In this document: in pieces, positions 62,248 to 64,000 of the stretch | Position numbering within the stretch: position 1 is the stretch's first letter | Layout of the letters: every line of letters starts with the position of its first letter | Source: Amylibacter sp. SFDW26 | GTDB taxonomy: Bacteria > Pseudomonadota > Alphaproteobacteria > Rhodobacterales > Rhodobacteraceae | Assembly: GCF_009184395.1 (NCBI RefSeq) | Contig: NZ_WEIC01000004.1 | Location: 233,762 to 297,761 of the forward strand | Length of the DNA: 64,000 bases | Reading direction: 5' to 3' | The notes under the pieces: model-generated | What the model saw: only the letters and a program-made list of their open reading frames with translations | The model's database searches: none | Told to the model about the DNA's origin: nothing | Program-made: the position numbers and the translations under genes

Positions 62248-64000
62248 TCACCTTAGCTCCTCCTTAGCACCATTCTCCGGAAGTGGATTTTCCAGCAATA
62301 CATGAACTTTCTTTGTGCGATCTAAAACGTTAAAACGATTTTTGAAGCGATCTTCGAACGATTTAGACACCTTCTTGTCATAGTTTCCACTTCGGACATT
62401 GTACCAAATAGTATAAGTTTCAGCGTAGTCCTCGGCCGAACTAAACTTAGCATAACCAGAAACCGAACGACCATCTGCGTTCATTGCATCCAACCAAGCA
62501 TGAGGGTCGATCTCGCTTTGATAGAAATGTGCGATTTCATGGACTAAAGCGTTTTGAAGAAACGCTTCATAACCGTCACTAGACATCGACGTGCTAATTC
62601 GGATAAATTTCTGCCCAGTTGGGAGCTTCGTAGCTTGTGCAAAGTGACCTGGAGGTAATGGTACGTAGCTAATTGATGTTTTTAAGACCTCGCTTCTGAG
62701 ACGTGGCGGAAATAGCGCCATAGGAACAGCGACTTCTTTCACCTTCTTCTTATTCCTCCTTTCGTTTCCAGTTTCGATTATGGTGATACGTGTGGTTTCT
62801 CCAGACGAAAAGCGAACCTCATAAGTCGCTTGACCCGGCCGAGGGGCAGCCAATTTCTCTAGTTGGATTTCTCCAGCTGTTTTGCGAGGGGTTTCTATGG
62901 TACTCGAGAACATTGTGTTTGCGGGCGCATCAATCGCTTGTCCATTGATCAGGTAAGTTTCTGCAGCGTCGACGCCAAACTGTGTTGATCCTCGCAAGAA
63001 ACCATTAGCCGCTTCGATCACGGGCATTCGACCAACCCGTGTCAGTTCGTATTTTTTCCCTGATTTACTGTCGACTGCGAGATTAAGGACTTGATTAGTA
63101 TTCTCATTGAAGCTGAAGGTGATCTTGTCAAATACACCTTTCTTTTGGGTCGGTGCCATGATTGTTGTTTTTTGGTTGATCCAGCCCCCTCGGCGGCCAT
63201 TATATTTGGAGATTGTTTCGATCTCTGTACCATCAGTGTATTTAGTGCGAAAAGCGACGAGATTTCTGCCAAGTTTCTTTTTCGGGATATTTACCACTTC
63301 TCCTGGTTTTTCGGGGTTAAAATGATAATGATTATAGCTGTCATGACGCGACGCGTTATCAGTATCGTTGCGTTTCAGCCCTGCAACGAGTCTGTTTTTT
63401 TGATTTACGGTTAGGTTTTTGTTGAGGTAAATTCCGACAGTGGCTTGCCGAGAAGCGGTCACAGAAAGCTTGGAACGGTCGAGACTCCACGAATTGTTCT
63501 TTATTTTAAGAATACCACTGCTTTGGAGCTGTGTTAATCCTCCAGCGTTTAAGCTGCCGCCCATAATCGCCGCGAGAATATAACCACTGTCATTGGCCGA
63601 TATATCATTCTTGGCAGAGGCATATCGAATGCCCGCCTTTTTCATTGCATCTGAAAAGTTTTGAGGTCCGAAGTTTGACACCCCAATGGCTTTCATGATT
63701 TTTTCACCAAAGGTTGCGGGATTTCCTGTGGCTTTTTGTGGCCCATTATTCACAACAGGCTTAGGTTGGAGTTGTACTCTTGTTTTCGGAAGTTTGTTTA
63801 CTCTTCCAGGAACTTTGTTTTGATCAATCGACCATGTCCCTTCTTTCAGGATCAACGTGCCATTGTTCACAAGCTTTTTAATATTCTCGGGAGTGAATGT
63901 TCCACCTACAGTTTCGGCAAGGCGTGCGGACAGATTAACGGCTGAACTCACCTGACCTTGTCTAAAGCCATAACCAGCTTTTGCCATGACGTCTGGAAAC
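62248..64000 (-). CDS. Large repeat protein with C-terminal HExxH metalloprotease domain, N-terminus outside the window
   Basis: The visible part is 583 codons and is open to the window edge. A Met at 63987 is a possible start, but two copies of a roughly 61-residue repeat argue against it. Copy 2 spans DAMKKAG...WSLDRSKL (113-174 from that Met) and copy 1 begins before it, at DVMAKAG...WSIDQNKV. A middle region is unassigned. The C-terminus has HEIAH at 483-487 and SSAEDYAE about 32 residues later, whose Glu could be the third zinc ligand, as in anthrax lethal factor-type (gluzincin) domains. It may be a secreted effector or toxin; no signal or secretion motif is visible here. Confidence 0.65.
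   Translation of the reverse strand, partial: FPDVMAKAGYGFRQGQVSSAVNLSARLAETVGGTFTPENIKKLVNNGTLILKEGTWSIDQNKVPGRVNKLPKTRVQLQPKPVVNNGPQKATGNPATFGEKIMKAIGVSNFGPQNFSDAMKKAGIRYASAKNDISANDSGYILAAIMGGSLNAGGLTQLQSSGILKIKNNSWSLDRSKLSVTASRQATVGIYLNKNLTVNQKNRLVAGLKRNDTDNASRHDSYNHYHFNPEKPGEVVNIPKKKLGRNLVAFRTKYTDGTEIETISKYNGRRGGWINQKTTIMAPTQKKGVFDKITFSFNENTNQVLNLAVDSKSGKKYELTRVGRMPVIEAANGFLRGSTQFGVDAAETYLINGQAIDAPANTMFSSTIETPRKTAGEIQLEKLAAPRPGQATYEVRFSSGETTRITIIETGNERRNKKKVKEVAVPMALFPPRLRSEVLKTSISYVPLPPGHFAQATKLPTGQKFIRISTSMSSDGYEAFLQNALVHEIAHFYQSEIDPHAWLDAMNADGRSVSGYAKFSSAEDYAETYTIWYNVRSGNYDKKVSKSFEDRFKNRFNVLDRTKKVHVLLENPLPENGAKEELR

Overview
The window looks like chromosomal DNA of a marine, rather AT-rich alphaproteobacterium of the Rhodobacterales (Roseobacter-type). 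This rests on the pilin sequence style, the Rhodobacterales-type porin, the block murA - DUF2948 - hisD - UPF0262 - phosphatase ... infA - maf - RNase E/G - yacG - tRNA-Phe, and soxBDAG. No rRNA, CRISPR array, replication origin or complete insertion sequence was seen. The species cannot be named.

Layout. (1) 1-6.5 kb: Tad (Flp) pilus locus on the minus strand (two near-identical pilins, cpaB, secretin cpaC, an OmpA lipoprotein, cpaE, start of cpaF) with a lytic transglycosylase facing away. (2) 6.5-12.8 kb: acetoacetyl-CoA synthetase, diacylglycerol kinase, a porin and a coupled pair of sulfotransferases. (3) 12.95-24.7 kb: a decayed genomic island in tRNA-Phe. A 48-bp copy of the tRNA 3' half marks the far end. 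Inside are three integrase relics, an AlpA regulator, a cellulose-synthase-like glycosyltransferase with a flavin dehydrogenase pair and a BcsS-like outer membrane protein, a LysR/metallo-beta-lactamase pair, and scraps of RHS, ATPase and barrel genes. (4) 24.6-34 kb: conserved housekeeping block, interrupted at 27-29.6 kb by a methyltransferase, a YHS protein and a TylF-type methyltransferase; it ends at tRNA-Thr. (5) 34-49 kb: cell-surface region (desaturase, two methyltransferases, GtrB, GtrA, a large membrane glycosyltransferase, a two-component system and a 2000-residue autotransporter adhesin), bounded by 127-bp direct repeats. (6) 49.4-61.7 kb: more GC-rich quaternary-amine module (BCCT transporter, FAD/GcvT demethylase, MttB homologue, TetR, soxBDAG), bounded by diverged direct repeats of about 80 bp. 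(7) 61.8-64 kb: recombinase relic and the C-terminal part of a large protein with a zinc-metalloprotease domain that runs off the window.

How the genes fit together. The amine module reads as a route from imported glycine betaine (or a similar compound) through dimethylglycine and sarcosine to glycine, with the MttB homologue taking the first methyl group; that step is inferred. The island's glycosyltransferase, dehydrogenase and BcsS genes look like a small system that makes and perhaps oxidises a beta-glucan. The 34-49 kb region concerns surface glycans and adhesion. Much of the window is mosaic: repeats and broken recombinases sit at most boundaries between ordinary and accessory DNA.
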